From Eledone cirrhosa (lineage: Eukaryota; Mollusca; Cephalopoda; Octopoda; Eledonidae), in contig OZ024740.1 in the NCBI GenBank assembly GCA_964016885.1, positions 4,431,836 to 4,495,835 on the forward strand: a DNA stretch of 64,000 nt, in the 5' to 3' direction. Shown here piece by piece: positions 1 to 10,235 of the stretch (the first letter of the stretch is position 1; the number at the start of each line of letters is the position of its first letter). The notes under the pieces are model-generated. The model did no database searches and was not told the origin of the DNA. It worked only from the letters and a program-made list of their open reading frames with translations. Position numbers and translations under genes: made by a program.

Positions 1-2003
1 TGGTACTATAGCCAGGTCTTACCTATCACTAATGATGTTCTATCTTACCAAGGGGTGGTACTATAGCCAGGTCTGACCTATCACTAATGATGTTCTATCT
101 TATCAAGTGGTGGTACTATAGCCAGGTCTGACCTATCACTAATGATGTTCTATCTTACCAAGTGGTGGTACTATAGACAGGTCTGACCTATCACTAATGA
201 TGTTCTATCTTATCGAGGGGTGGTACTATAGCCAGGTCTGACCTATCACTAATCATGTTCTATCTTACCAAGTGGTGGTACTATAGCCAGGTCTGACCTA
301 TCACTAATGATGTTCTATCTTATCAAGGCTTGGTACTATAGCCAGCTCTGACCTATCACTAATGATGTTCTATCTTACCAAGGGGTGGTACTATAGCCAG
401 GTCAGACCTATCACTAATGATGTTCTATCTTACCAAGTGGTGGTACTATAGCCAGGTCTGACCTATCACTAATGATGTTCTATCTTACCAAGTGGTGGTA
501 CTATAGCCAGGTCTGACCTATCACTAATGATGTTCTATCTTACCAAGGGGTGGTACTATAGCCAGGTCAGACCTGTCACTAATGATGTTCTATCTTACCA
601 AGGGGTGGTACTATAGCCAGGTCTGACCTATCACTAATGATGTTCTATCTTACCAAGGGGTGGTACTATAGCCAGGTAAGACCTATCACTAATGATGTTC
701 TATCTTATCAAGGGGTGGTACTATAGCCAAGTCTGACCTATAACTAATGATGTTCTATCTTATCAAGGGGTGGTACTTTAGCCAGGTCTGACCTATCACT
801 AATGATGTTCTATCTTATCAAGGGGTGGTACTATAGCCAAGTCTGACCTGTAACTAATGATGTTCTATCTTATCAAGGGGTGGTACTATAGCCAGGTCAG
901 ACCTGTCACTAATGATGTTCTATCTTATCAATGGGTGGTACTATAGCCAGGTCTGACCTATCACTAATGATGTTCTATCTTACAAGTGGTGGTACTATAG
1001 CCAGGTCAGACCTATCACTAATGATGTTCTATCTTATCAAGGGGTGGTACTATAGCCAGGTCTGACCTATCACTAATGATGTTCTATCTTACCAAGGGGT
1101 GGTACTATAGCCAGGTCAGACCTATCACTAATGATGTTATATCTTTCCAAGGGTGGTACTATAGCCAGGTCTGACCTATCACTAATGATGTTCTATCTTA
1201 TCAAGGGGTGGTACTATAGCCATGTCTGACATATCACTAATGATGTTCTATCTTACCAAGGAGTGGTACTATAGCCAGGTCTGACCTATCACTGATGATG
1301 TTCAATCTTATCAAGGGGTGGTACTATAGCCAGGTCTGACCTATCACTGATGATGTTCAATCTTATCAAGGGGTGGTACTATAGCCAGGTCTGACCTATC
1401 ACTAATGATGTTCAATCTTATCAAGGGGTGGTACTATAGCCAGGTCAGACCTGTCACTAATGATGTTCTATCTTACCAAGTGGTGGTACTATAGCCAGGT
1501 CTGCCCTATCACTAATGTTCTTCTATCTTACCAAGTGGTGGTACTATAGCCAGGTCAGACCTATCACGAATGATGTTCTCTCTTACCAAGTGGTGGTACT
1601 ATAGCCAGGTCTGACCTATCACTAATGATGTTCTATCTTACCAAGTGGTGGTACTATAGCCAGGTCTGACCTATCACTAATGATGTTCTATCTTACCAAG
1701 TGGTGGTACTATAGCCAGGTCAGACCTATCACTAATGATGTTCTATCTTACCAAGTGGTGGTACTATAGCCAGATCAGACCTATCACTAATGATGTTCTA
1801 TCTTACCAAGTGGTGGTACTATAGCCAGATCAGACCCATCACTAATGATGTTCTATCTTACCAAGTGGTGGTACTATAGCCAGATCAGACCTATCACTAA
1901 TGATGTTCTATCTTACCAAGTGGTGGTACTATAGCCAGATCAGACCTATCACTAATGATGTTCTATCTTACCAAGTGGTGGTACTATAGCCAGATCAGAC
2001 CTA
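1..2003. repeat. 55-bp satellite array, about 36 copies
   Basis: The unit starts TGGTACTATAGCCAGGTC and repeats every 55 bp (copies begin at 1, 56, 111 and so on), with about 36 copies to a clean end at 2003. The array runs off the left edge. Copies differ by scattered substitutions and rare 1-bp indels. Each unit carries an 11-bp odd palindrome, AGGTC-T/A-GACCT. The last several copies (about 1765-2003) share an AGATCAGACC variant, which suggests local homogenisation. No open reading frame of note. Confidence 0.97.
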
Positions 2004-2351
2004 AAGACGGCAGTGTGAAACTTCATAAAGACTTGGCTATTATTTCTAGTATGTGGAAGGAGCAGCTAGAGGTTATAAATTATCTGGTCGTGTGAAAGGT
2101 CACTCATTTCTCTATCTCAATTTCTCAGTTAAGCAGTACCTAAGGTAATAAAACACCGTTGTCAATCGTTTTGCTGTTGTTTAACCCCAAATCAATGCTG
2201 CCCCACGTTAATTTATCACCAACGATGTTCCAGCCGTCATCATTCCTTCTTATTTTAGAACCACATTTTCCAATGTCTCCCTTTTTAATTTTTGTTTTGA
2301 GAGAAATGTAGTCAATATTTCTATCAAGTTAAGCGACTATATTTGGTTGTG
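2004..2351. other. Unannotated spacer, no gene seen
   Basis: Mixed-composition sequence between the satellite and a pyrimidine tract. No long open frame, RNA gene or repeat was recognised. A short stretch around 2025-2050 (TTGGCTATTATTTCTAG) resembles 21110-21126 (TTGGCTGCTATTTCTAG), so part may be a dispersed repeat. Confidence 0.5.
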
Positions 2352-2497
2352 TGAACCCCCCACTCTCTCTCCGTCTCTCTCTCCCTCTTCTTTTCTCTCT
2401 TCCTCCTCTCCCTTACACTTTTTCTCCTCCTTATCCCCACATCAACCCCCTCTCTCTACCTACCCCTGCCACCCCATTTCTCCCTCTCCCCTCTCTA
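2352..2497. repeat. C/T-rich low-complexity tract
   Basis: About 145 bp of almost pure pyrimidine on the + strand, mainly CTCT and CCTC runs. It gives a Ser/Pro-rich open frame that looks compositional rather than coding. Confidence 0.85.
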
Positions 2498-2556
2498 TGA
2501 AAGTTGACATTAAATCTTATACAACAGCATCCCCAACTGTAAGTAAGGTATTGTTT

Positions 2557-2605
2557 TAATACGATGTTGTTGTTGTTCCAACACAGTTACCCTCATCTCT
2601 TCCGG
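2557..2605 (+). repeat. ~50-bp direct repeat flanking the LINE nest, left copy
   Basis: Shares TAATACGATGTTGTTGTTG, TTCCAACA and TCATCTCTTCC with 8811-8862 in the same order, with a 3-bp indel and a few substitutions. Its distal part translates as the start of LINE A coding sequence (PTQLPSSLPE, versus PTELTSSLPE in the right copy). It may be a second fragment of the same LINE family or an old long duplication. Confidence 0.6.
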
Positions 2606-4210
2606 AATGCGCAGAACTCATTGCTGAATGCTATGCAGGCATTTTCACTGTTGAAGACCAGAGTGTACCGTCTCCACCACCTCTGACATCGGATTCTATT
2701 ACAACTATGGAATTTACACCTGCAATGCAGCGACGTCACCTTAAAAATAAACGCAACCATGTCTCTCCTGGTCTTGATGGTGTTACGTACCTGCTTCTCA
2801 AACATAGTGTTTACTTCCTTCTACACCAGCTATCATGCTTCTTCCAATTCTGTCTGAACAACGGTGCTACTCCAGAACTGGAAAACTGCCAGTGTCATTC
2901 CTCTGTTCAAAAAGGGTGACCGCACATCACCTGTCAACTATCGTCCAGTCAGTCTTACTAGTTGCATTGCCAAACTGATGGAGTCCGAGTCCTGTGTCAG
3001 AGAAACACTTTGGAACTTCTGGAACCCTCACAGTCTTATCTGGCCCTCGCAAATTGGATTTATCCCTAACTCCAGCTGCTGTGATCAACTTATCGAGTTT
3101 CTTGAAGACATTACCTGGATCACTGATGGCAGCTCATGGGTGGATGTTGTTTACCTTGACTTTGCTAAAGCTTTCAATTCTGTGCCAGACAAAAGACTTA
3201 TGACAAAACTCTCTGCAATGGGTGTGAAGGATGATCTTTATAACTGGTTGAAGTCCTTTATTGTCAGTCAAAAAGAGGTAGTCACGGTTCTAGGACAGCA
3301 TTCCTCACCATATGAGATGTCATCTGGTGTACCACAGGAATCTGTTCTTGGCCCCCTTTTGTTTGTGGCATATATTAATGACATAGATGCCAACTTAAAG
3401 AATGCCACAGTACTAAAGTACGCAGATGACATCAAGCTGTACCTTGAGATAAAAAGGACAGATCCTGAACACTTAAGATCTTGCCTACAATCTGACCTGG
3501 ACACAATGCAACAATGGATCACAGACTGGCAACTCAAGTTGGCTGTGGACAAGTGTGCCACCATGTATTTTGGGAGTAAAACCCTGTGTCCACATACTCT
3601 CTCCACAACACTGATGTCAAGAAGTCTTGTGAACGTGACCTGGGCATTACGGTCAGCAGCGATTTGCATTGGACGAAGCACGTCTCTAAAATTGTCAAGA
3701 AGGCCAAGAGTGTCTTGGCATCACTCAGCAAGACCTTTGTCAGCCGCTCTCCAGCTATCTATTTAAAGCTGTATATAGCTATGGTGTGGCCACACTTAGA
3801 ATTTGCATCACCAGTCTGGAACCCCTATCTTGATCAGAATATTGATCAGCTGGAAACTGTTCAGAGACATGCAGCCAAGCAAATACACTCCATCAGACAC
3901 CTACCATACTCTGAACGCCTTGCTTCCCTGGGCATGGATACATTGAATCTCCGACATCTGGCAACTTACTTGGTAAACACCCACAAAATTATTAACCATC
4001 TTGCCAATAACAACCCTGAGCACCTTTTTGATCTCCATGTGTCTAACTCACGTGGATGCCTACAAAGTCAGAAAACAGCACAGTTCCCATGACTTTCGGA
4101 AACATTTTTTCACACTCAGAGTTGCTGAAGCATAGAACAAACTACCTGCATGAGTTGTTAACTGTCGAGACACTGCAGCCTTCAAAACCTCCATGCTTCC
4201 TGAGATTTGC
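2578..4210 (+). pseudogene. LINE A: broken reverse transcriptase of a CR1/L2/Jockey-group non-LTR retrotransposon
   Basis: This is the C-terminal half of a LINE polyprotein; the enzyme copies element RNA into DNA at a nicked target. In order: fingers motif SPGLDGVTYLLLKH near 2764, VIPLFKKGD near 2894, NYRPVSLTS near 2936, palm motif DVVYLDFAKAF at 3143-3175, SGVPQESVLGPLLF near 3325, catalytic YADDIKLY at 3419-3442, then ERDLGITVSSDLHW near 3630 and a C-terminal FFTLRVAEA-stop-NKLPA block near 4105. The last block is typical of the CR1/L2/Jockey group, where the stop would normally be Trp. Frameshifts lie near 2880, 3585 and 4060, and the endonuclease is absent, so this is a 5'-truncated dead copy. 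Exact clade is uncertain. Confidence 0.9.
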
Positions 4211-4365
4211 CAACACTACACCTGATATACCCCCTCCATACACATGCACACATGTATATCATGACTCATACACTGTTCACTTTCCTGAAATTTGTATATT
4301 ATTCTATGTACCATACATGCAACTTTGATGAGTTGTAGTGCAACTGAGCACTTTACACAATAATT

Positions 4366-4418
<53 letters not shown>
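4211..4418 (+). repeat. LINE A 3' UTR and (ATT)n tail
   Basis: About 150 bp of non-coding sequence follows the last LINE A motif and runs into TTTCATTATTATT, with (ATT)n at about 4367-4418. The trinucleotide tail replaces a poly(A) tail. The same tail type ends the Tx1-type LINE near 8788 and the SINE at 5324-5432. Confidence 0.75.
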
Positions 4419-4495
4419 GTACTTTTAGTCTCAGTCATTGATGTTATTTAACTGGAAAGTTTGTTGAAATGAATATCAAGCCACTACCTGCAGCC

Positions 4496-5340
4496 TCAGA
4501 CATTCAGGATGTATCGGAGGGTTCTTGCTGTTCCCAGCAAGCATGCCTTTTGAAGTGTTCCAAAAAGCAGGGCTGGACTAATCTTCTTTAACCATCCTTG
4601 GAAACTCTTTGAGATATTACCTAGTGCACCTATGACAATCGGCACGAACTTGATTTCATGGCAGTTTCAAATCCTTTTTAATTCCCACTTTAAATCCTGG
4701 TATCGGTTAATTTTCTCCCTCTCCTTTTCTTGCATTCTCGTGTCAAATGGGCAGGCTACATCTACAATCAGGCACAATCATTTTTCCTTGTCGAAAACCA
4801 TCAGGTCAGGCCTATTGTGTTCCAGTTTTTTGTCCATCTATATCCTAAAATCCCATAGCACCTTCACCTGATCGTTTTCTATCACCGACTCTGGCTTATG
4901 CTCATACCACTTCTCAGAATGTGGTAAATTGTTTACTTTGCATAGATGCCAGTGGATCACCCTGCCTATCATATCATGTCTCCAGCCTTTATAGTGAGTC
5001 TGGGCTAGTTGTTTACACTCGGATACAATGTGAGCCACAGTCTCCTCTCTCTCTCTCTCTCTCTCTCTCCACAGATCCTGCACAGTGGGCTAGCCTACTC
5101 CTTGTAAATATGGTGTTTCACCCACTTCATTCTGAGGGCTTGCTCTTGCGCAGCCATTAGCATTCCTTCTGTAGCTTTTTTAAGGTCTCCTCTTTTTAAC
5201 CAGTTCTATGTCTGTGGATCTCTAAATTCCGTTTGCTATGAAGGGATTTTTCATGAAGGTTGCTCTTCCTCCTCGTTGTTATTTCCTCCTTGGACATCCC
5301 CTGGTCTATTATCTTCTCATTCAGTCGATAAAATAAAGTA
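4496..5340 (-). pseudogene. LINE B: C-terminal fragment of a non-LTR retrotransposon polyprotein (minus strand)
   Basis: Read on the minus strand, the order is HEKSLHSKRNLEIHRHRTG near 5250, KRGDLKKATEGMLMAAQEQ near 5180, a zinc-knuckle-like ASPLCRICGE near 5085, ETVAHIVSECKQLAQ, WRHDMIGRVIHWHLCK, KWYEHKPESVIEN, then FVPIVIGALGNISKS and LLGTARTLRYILNV before a stop at 4496-4498. This is the region downstream of the RT in a LINE family widespread in marine invertebrates; I know the block but not a secure clade name. It is 5'-truncated and carries an in-frame TAG just before the knuckle. A CT microsatellite inside the knuckle shifts the frame. The RT itself is missing. Confidence 0.8.
5041..5070. 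repeat. (CT)n microsatellite inside LINE B zinc-knuckle codons
   Basis: About 27 bp of CT repeat (GA on the coding strand). It sits exactly where the LINE B knuckle should read GERDE and replaces it with a run of Arg-Glu codons. Upstream CRICGE and downstream ETVAHIVSEC are in different frames, so repeat-length change broke the gene. Confidence 0.8.
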
Positions 5341-5389
5341 CCAGTAATAAACTGGAATAATTGCTGGCCTTGTGCCAAAAGTAGAAACA

Positions 5390-5432
<43 letters not shown>
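5324..5432 (+). mobile_element. 5'-truncated cephalopod SINE with (ATT)n tail
   Basis: Contains AAATAAAGTACCAGTAATAA and GGCCTTGTGCCAAAAGTAGA, followed by (ATT)n at about 5391-5432. This is the reverse complement of the tail half of the minus-strand SINEs at 11443-11725, 14752-14955 and 21882-22193. The tRNA-like head is missing. Confidence 0.8.
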
Positions 5433-5434
<2 letters not shown>

Positions 5435-5454
5435 GTGCAAAAAAACAGAGAAAA

Positions 5455-5995
5455 ATCACCAAAAAAAGCCCCAACAAAACACAAAAACATACACAACAAA
5501 AAATACAGACACCACTAACGCAAACACTTCACCAATAACATCATCACCAACAGCAACATCGACACCACCCCCACAATCCCCGAAACGCAAACAACCTAAA
5601 CAAACATAAGTACAAATAAATACACAAATACCTGAAATTGCAGACACCACACCTACAACAAACATAGACATACCCGAAACAACACCACCAAAACCATCAC
5701 CACCACAGTCACCAAAACGAAAACAAATAAAACCACACCAACAAAATGTTAAAAACTTTGTGCTTGTCAGAAGGGCCAACGATAAACTGATGGCCCTCTT
5801 AGTGCGAAGCGAGGACATTCAAACAGAGGGGGAAATTTTTGAAATGAGCACATTTTGCATGCCAGAAGATTTGCTTCTGGTCCGAATGTCACTCAATTCT
5901 TTCAAAGAAATTCGAGCAAGCTTTCCTCAAGACGTGGGAACCCCGAATGTGAAACCCACATCGAAACTTTTAAAGGGGTTCCCAAAATCCGCTGG
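5455..5995 (+). pseudogene. ORF1-like remnant of the Tx1-type LINE (LINE C)
   Basis: A/C-rich sequence whose + frame reads as a Lys/Pro/Thr-rich tail with the motif PPQSPKRKQ or PQSPKRKQ twice (near 5570 and 5705), then an open stretch NFVLVRRANDKLMALLVRS from about 5750 to 6011. Low-complexity basic tails of this kind occur near the end of LINE ORF1 proteins. No zinc knuckle is visible, and one stop lies between the two motifs. The assignment rests mainly on position directly upstream of the ORF2 endonuclease. Confidence 0.4.
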
Positions 5996-6011
5996 GATTG
6001 TGTGGGAGTAG

Positions 6012-8320
6012 CCGATAGGAGCGGGGTGCAAAAGCCTCAAGCACCTACTCAGCCAGTTCCAACTGTCTGACAGGTATCGACTAGATTTCCCCAATGTGCC
6101 AGTATGGACATGGACCAACCGAATGGGGTCATCTAGATCGTATATAGACAGGATTTTCATTAGGAAAATAGATAGAAATAGTGTAGGCTGCCCAATTTTT
6201 AAAACGGTCGCCTATTCAGATCACAAATTTGTGATCTGCACAGTCGACCTAGATAAAATGCATAGGTTAGGACCAGGTTACTGGAAGCTGATCATGTCAT
6301 TTCCGGCACGTAAGGCTTACAGAGACCGAGTCAACAATTTAGTTAAGCAAAAGTTGACAGGGGGGATCATCAATAACAGATGGTGGGGGGCTCTCAAAAG
6401 AGAGATTAGAGTAACTTTGATAGAGTTCAGCAAAGGACTAGCGTTAGAGAAAAATAGAAAGGAGGGGGAGCTGGTAGATAAGTTAGACGAGGCTATTTGT
6501 AGTGGCATTGCAACTGACGTGCTAGCGGCAAGAATGGCATTAGACCATTTCTTCAATGTGAAACACGAAGGTTGCATTGTCAGAGCTAAGGTGCGTGCGC
6601 TGAGAAACGAGGGAACCAAAGCTGTTCGATGGGCCCATGTGGCAGAGGCGCAGCGTGGAAATAAAACCACAATTCTGTCTTTGGTGAACCGAGACGGACA
6701 CGAGATAAGCGATTCCAAGCGGATGTGAGAGGCCTTTCGCCAGCACTTTGCTCGGTTGTTCGGGGAGATTGGCGAGTCAGAGAGAGTAGCGGATTTCAGT
6801 CCCTACCTTGACGGCTTGCCGTGCATCTCGACGCTCAACGCTGACCGCTGCGAAAGGCCGATTACTTCAGCCAAAATTCAGGGCACCCTTGTCGGCTGCA
6901 TGAGGCGCAAGTCACCTGGTTTGGATGGCCTGCCCTACGAGCTTTACGTAAATATGCCAGACTTGTTCTCCGATCTCCTCGAAGCACTCTACTGCAACTG
7001 GCGAATGGGAGTATTCCCAGTTCTGTGAGCAGGGGAGTGGTGACGCTGATAACGAAAGACGAGAACAAGAGGGATACATTAGAAAACTTCAGGCCCATAA
7101 CTCTGCTCAACACAGAGTTTAAGATTTTGGCCAAGGTGCTTACAAAGAGATTGGCGCTTGTCGTCGAGGATTTGGTTGGGGAGGCTCAAACTTGCGCAAT
7201 CCCAGCCAGGTTCATACACGACAATCTCCACCTCATGCGATTCATCATAGAGAGGGTAGGGTGTAAACCTGGCTTCGGTGGGGCACTGATCAATTTAGAT
7301 CAATCGAAAGCATTCAATAGGGTCGACCATCGGTATCTGGAGTTTGTCCTCAAAGCAGCTGGCTTCGGCCCTGTCTTCAGAAGCTGGATCGCTGCAATGC
7401 ACAGCGGCACACGCTCGGTGGTCAAGGTTAATGGCCACCTCTCGAACCATTTCGGCTCTCCTGATCGGTCCGTCAAGGGTGCCCTCCCTCTTCTCTTCTG
7501 TACGTATTGACTCTCGAGCCTTTACTGCGGAAGCTAGAGCTGTTGCAGGGCATCCCACTTGAACTGGGACGTGGAAGGGCAGTGTCGGCTTGTGCGGACG
7601 ACATCACCGTGATGGTGTCGAACACCTCAGAAATCGAGGTGGTCGGCACCTTAGTAAAGGAATATGAAAGGTTGACAGGAGCCAAACTTAACCTGGAAAA
7701 GTCGGTGGGCTTGCAGCTCGGAACCTGGAGAGGCAAGCCCATGCCGTCCAACAGCATTGTGGGACGCTGGACGGATGGACCGGTAAAGTTGCTTGGAGCT
7801 TAGTTCGGACCAGACCTCCAGGTGGAAAAGAATTGGGACGAGGTAACGAGCAGAGTAGCCAGTCTCACCCAAAAATGGGCTGGGAGGAAGCTATCACTGA
7901 AAGGTCGCGCGGAGGTGGCGAATGCGTACATCGCGTCCGTCATCTACTACCGCCTAACCGTTGTGCATTGCCCCCGTCCACGCCTCGTCAAGTTGGAACG
8001 GTTCCTCTTCAAATTCTTGTGGAGGGAACAAGTTCCATTGGTGAGGCGGTCCATCTGCTGCCAGCACCCTCTACGCGGATGGCTGGGCATGCCGTGGTTA
8101 ATGATGCTCAGACATGCGTTGAGGCTGCGACATCTCCAGATATTCTGCCTCAACGGTGAACAGGTGTGGTCACCAGACGGGCCTTTCTGCAGCTCATTTC
8201 TTTGACTGAGCTGCAGTCCTGGGTCAAGAAGAGACCGAGACTGGGTGACTGGCACCTGGAATGTTGCCAGGTACTCACTGCCCTCTACCAAGCGGGCAAT
8301 GCGATCAGTGGAACTTCCAC
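6012..8320 (+). pseudogene. LINE C ORF2: broken endonuclease and reverse transcriptase of a Tx1-type element (L1 superfamily)
   Basis: The N-terminus of the AP-type endonuclease is missing. The rest follows in order: SQFQLSDRYRLDFP near 6045, VWTWTNRMGSSRSYIDR near 6100, and catalytic SDH at 6216-6224. The RT shows RRKSPGLDGLPYELY near 6905, RGVVTLITKDENK near 7028, ENFRPITLLNTEFKILAK near 7082, LINLDQSKAFNRVDHRYL near 7288 and ADDIT at 7593-7607, where Cys replaces the usual Tyr before ADD. Thumb and linker follow: WAGRKLSLKGRAEVANAYIA near 7878, then ELQSWVKKRPRLGDWHLE near 8210. Defects are a TGA at 6726-6728, frameshifts near 7005 and 7475, a TAG at 7801-7803 and a stop near 8203. The coding order breaks off after GTST near 8315 and resumes on the other strand. 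Confidence 0.9.
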
Positions 8321-8324
8321 TCTC

Positions 8325-8713
8325 TGCCACCAGATAGAGGAAAATTTCCTGCTCTTCCTGACCTAAGGAAGCCGGTGGGTCGATCTTCACTATGGACTCG
8401 TTCCTCACACGATAGTAGCTGTTCGACATAACTCCACAAGTCAGTAATGCATGGACTTTGGACAAGTGCGTGCAGAACGGTTTCGTCGTCCTGTGCGCAT
8501 CTCGGGCAGGTCCGTCTGACAGCACTTCCGTGCCTATAGAGTTTATCCCGAACCGGCAGTGCCCCCCCAGTAGCACTGCCAAGCGAGGGATTTCTGGAAA
8601 TTGTCCATCGTCCCCGGCTCAAAAGTCCTCCGGTACAGACTGGTCAGTTCGAATTCGTCGAGGCCCAAAGCTTCTCCGAGTGCATCATCGCACTTGCCCA
8701 CCACTAATCCTAA
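8325..8713 (-). pseudogene. LINE C ORF2 C-terminal segment, inverted in place
   Basis: On the minus strand this stretch encodes the next part of the same ORF2: CDDALGEALGLDEFELTSLY near 8685, FEPGTMDNFQKSLAWQCY near 8610, LPVRDKLYRHGSA near 8560, the zinc-binding RRTCPRCAQDDETVLHALV near 8510, then NESIVKIDPPASLGQEEQ and IFLYLVA ending near 8325. Two frameshifts are present. Upstream ORF2 and downstream 3' UTR are both on the + strand, so about 390 bp was flipped. The codons expected after FLYLVA are missing, so the inversion came with a deletion. Confidence 0.8.
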
Positions 8714-8810
8714 GGATAAAGCCCCACTGTCCCTGTCTTTGTATTGTCCACTACATGTCGGCCCTTGTGGCTAATAAATGAAATCATTATTATTATTATT
8801 ATTATTATTA
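8714..8810 (+). repeat. LINE C 3' UTR and (ATT)n tail
   Basis: Short + strand 3' end with GTGGCTAATAAATGAAATCA directly followed by (ATT)n at about 8788-8809. It returns to the element's original orientation after the inverted segment. Confidence 0.7.
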
Positions 8811-8862
8811 ATACGATGTTGTTGTTGATGTTCCAACAGAGTTAACATCATCTCTTCCTGAA
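8811..8862 (+). repeat. ~50-bp direct repeat flanking the LINE nest, right copy
   Basis: Begins TAATACGATGTTGTTGTTG like 2557 and continues ATGTTCCAACAGAG, then TCATCTCTTCCTG. It abuts the LINE C tail. Confidence 0.6.
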
Positions 8863-9494
8863 ACTCAACAATTGGTTTATTGAAGAAACAATAGATCGAA
8901 ACCTAGAGTAGATGGAGCAGACTTCAAAGACGAAATTTAATTGTCTGGAAATTTTAAACTATTCTCCCACAATGCATTAAGTTGAGACCTTTGACACCAC
9001 CACAACCACTACCCCCCCCCCCCCCCACCACCACCAGCCAACCTCAACAGCCTCTTGATATCGCCCCTCTTACCAATACAACTCACTAAAAAAATCAATT
9101 GATAAACAAACAATATGAAACAAAATAGAAAACTTTAATGTTTAACCCTTTGACTTGTAAATAAAATAAATGGAAAACTGAGAAAATTGATCTCACTAAA
9201 TGTCTCTGGATGTCGTCTATCTGTGTGTAAGGTCAATACAAAGATGGGTGTCTAACATGGATGGACAAGTGAGTCAATCATATTGGTGGCCTCCCCACAG
9301 CCCCGGTAGACAGAATGGAGAAAGTGTTTCCCCGGGGGACGGCAAGGGAGACGCACTGCAAAACCCATTCCAACTTGCGGGGCTCACACCTACGGCTGGC
9401 CAGCTCAGCACCTATGGTGGGTCAACTTAGATCACTCTTGAGTGATACTGGTAACATGGAGCTCAGTAGAAGGTGTCATATGTACAGGTCCTTG
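8863..9494. other. Unannotated spacer with a poly-C run
   Basis: AT-rich sequence with a C homopolymer near 9011-9026 followed by CCACCACCACC. No gene, RNA gene or known repeat was recognised. Short open frames at 9200-9560 lack any recognisable motif. Confidence 0.5.
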
Positions 9495-10060
9495 GTGGGG
9501 GGAGGGGGATTGGTGGGGGAGGGTGATTGGTTGGGGGGTGATTGGTGGGGTGATGGGGGGTGATTGGTGGGAGAGGGTGATTGGTGGGTAGGGGGATTGG
9601 TGGGGAGGGTGATTGGTGGGGAGGGGTATTGGTGGGGGAGGGTGATTGGTGGGGAGGGGGGTTGGTGGGGGGTGGGGTGGGGGTGATTGGTGGAGGAGGG
9701 TGATTGGTGGGGGAGGGTGATTGGTGGGGGAGGGTGATTGGAGGGGGAGGGTGATTGGTGGGGAGGGTGATTGGTGGGGAGGGTGATTGGTGGGGAGGGG
9801 GATTGGTGGGGAGGGGGATTGGTGGAGGAGGGTGATTGGTGGGGGAGGGTGATTGGTGGGGAGGGTGATTGGTGGGGGAGGGTGATTGGTGGGGGAGGGT
9901 GATTGGTGGGGAGGGTGATTGGTGGGGGAGGGTGATTGGTGGGGGAGGGTGATTGGTGGGGAGGGTGATTGGTGGGGAGGGGATTGGTGGGGGAGGGTGA
10001 TTGGTGGGGAGGGTGATTGGTGGGGAGGGGATTGGTGGGGAGGGTGGTTGGTGGGGAGGC
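9495..10060. repeat. G-rich 16-17-bp minisatellite, G-quadruplex candidate
   Basis: About 34 units of GATTGGTGGGGAGGGT, with a 17-bp variant that has an extra G. The + strand carries dense runs of 3-6 G separated by 1-5 bases and almost no C. The minus strand gives a 211-codon Pro/Ser/Thr frame caused by composition. Dense G runs on one strand can fold as G-quadruplexes, with i-motifs on the other. Confidence 0.9.
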
Positions 10061-10235
10061 AGAGTGCAGAGCTGCAGTAGATTACATGAGTCTAACATGC
10101 CACTCAGTCAACTGATGACACACCATATATGGTTATTCCATCTGAGCACTTAACCTCTCTCAGAAGACCAACCTGGTAAAAAGTCACATTCCATATGAAG
10201 TACCTCTGATATAGCTATCATAGGATAGTCTAGCA

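Noticed and set aside
2347..2559. 70-codon open frame, Ser/Pro-rich
   Set aside because: It follows the pyrimidine tract exactly; composition explains it and no motif is present.
5456..5818. 120-codon Gly/Val-rich frame on the minus strand
   Set aside because: It is antisense to the Lys/Pro-rich ORF1-like tail of LINE C; the + strand reading is more coherent.
7947..8582. 211-codon minus-strand frame
   Set aside because: Only its first part (8330-8440) overlaps true inverted LINE C coding sequence. The remainder is antisense to + strand ORF2 and was not annotated as a gene.
9463..10098. 211-codon Pro/Thr/Ser-rich frame on the minus strand
   Set aside because: It is the complement of the G-rich minisatellite. 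Stop codons are absent because the unit lacks the needed triplets.
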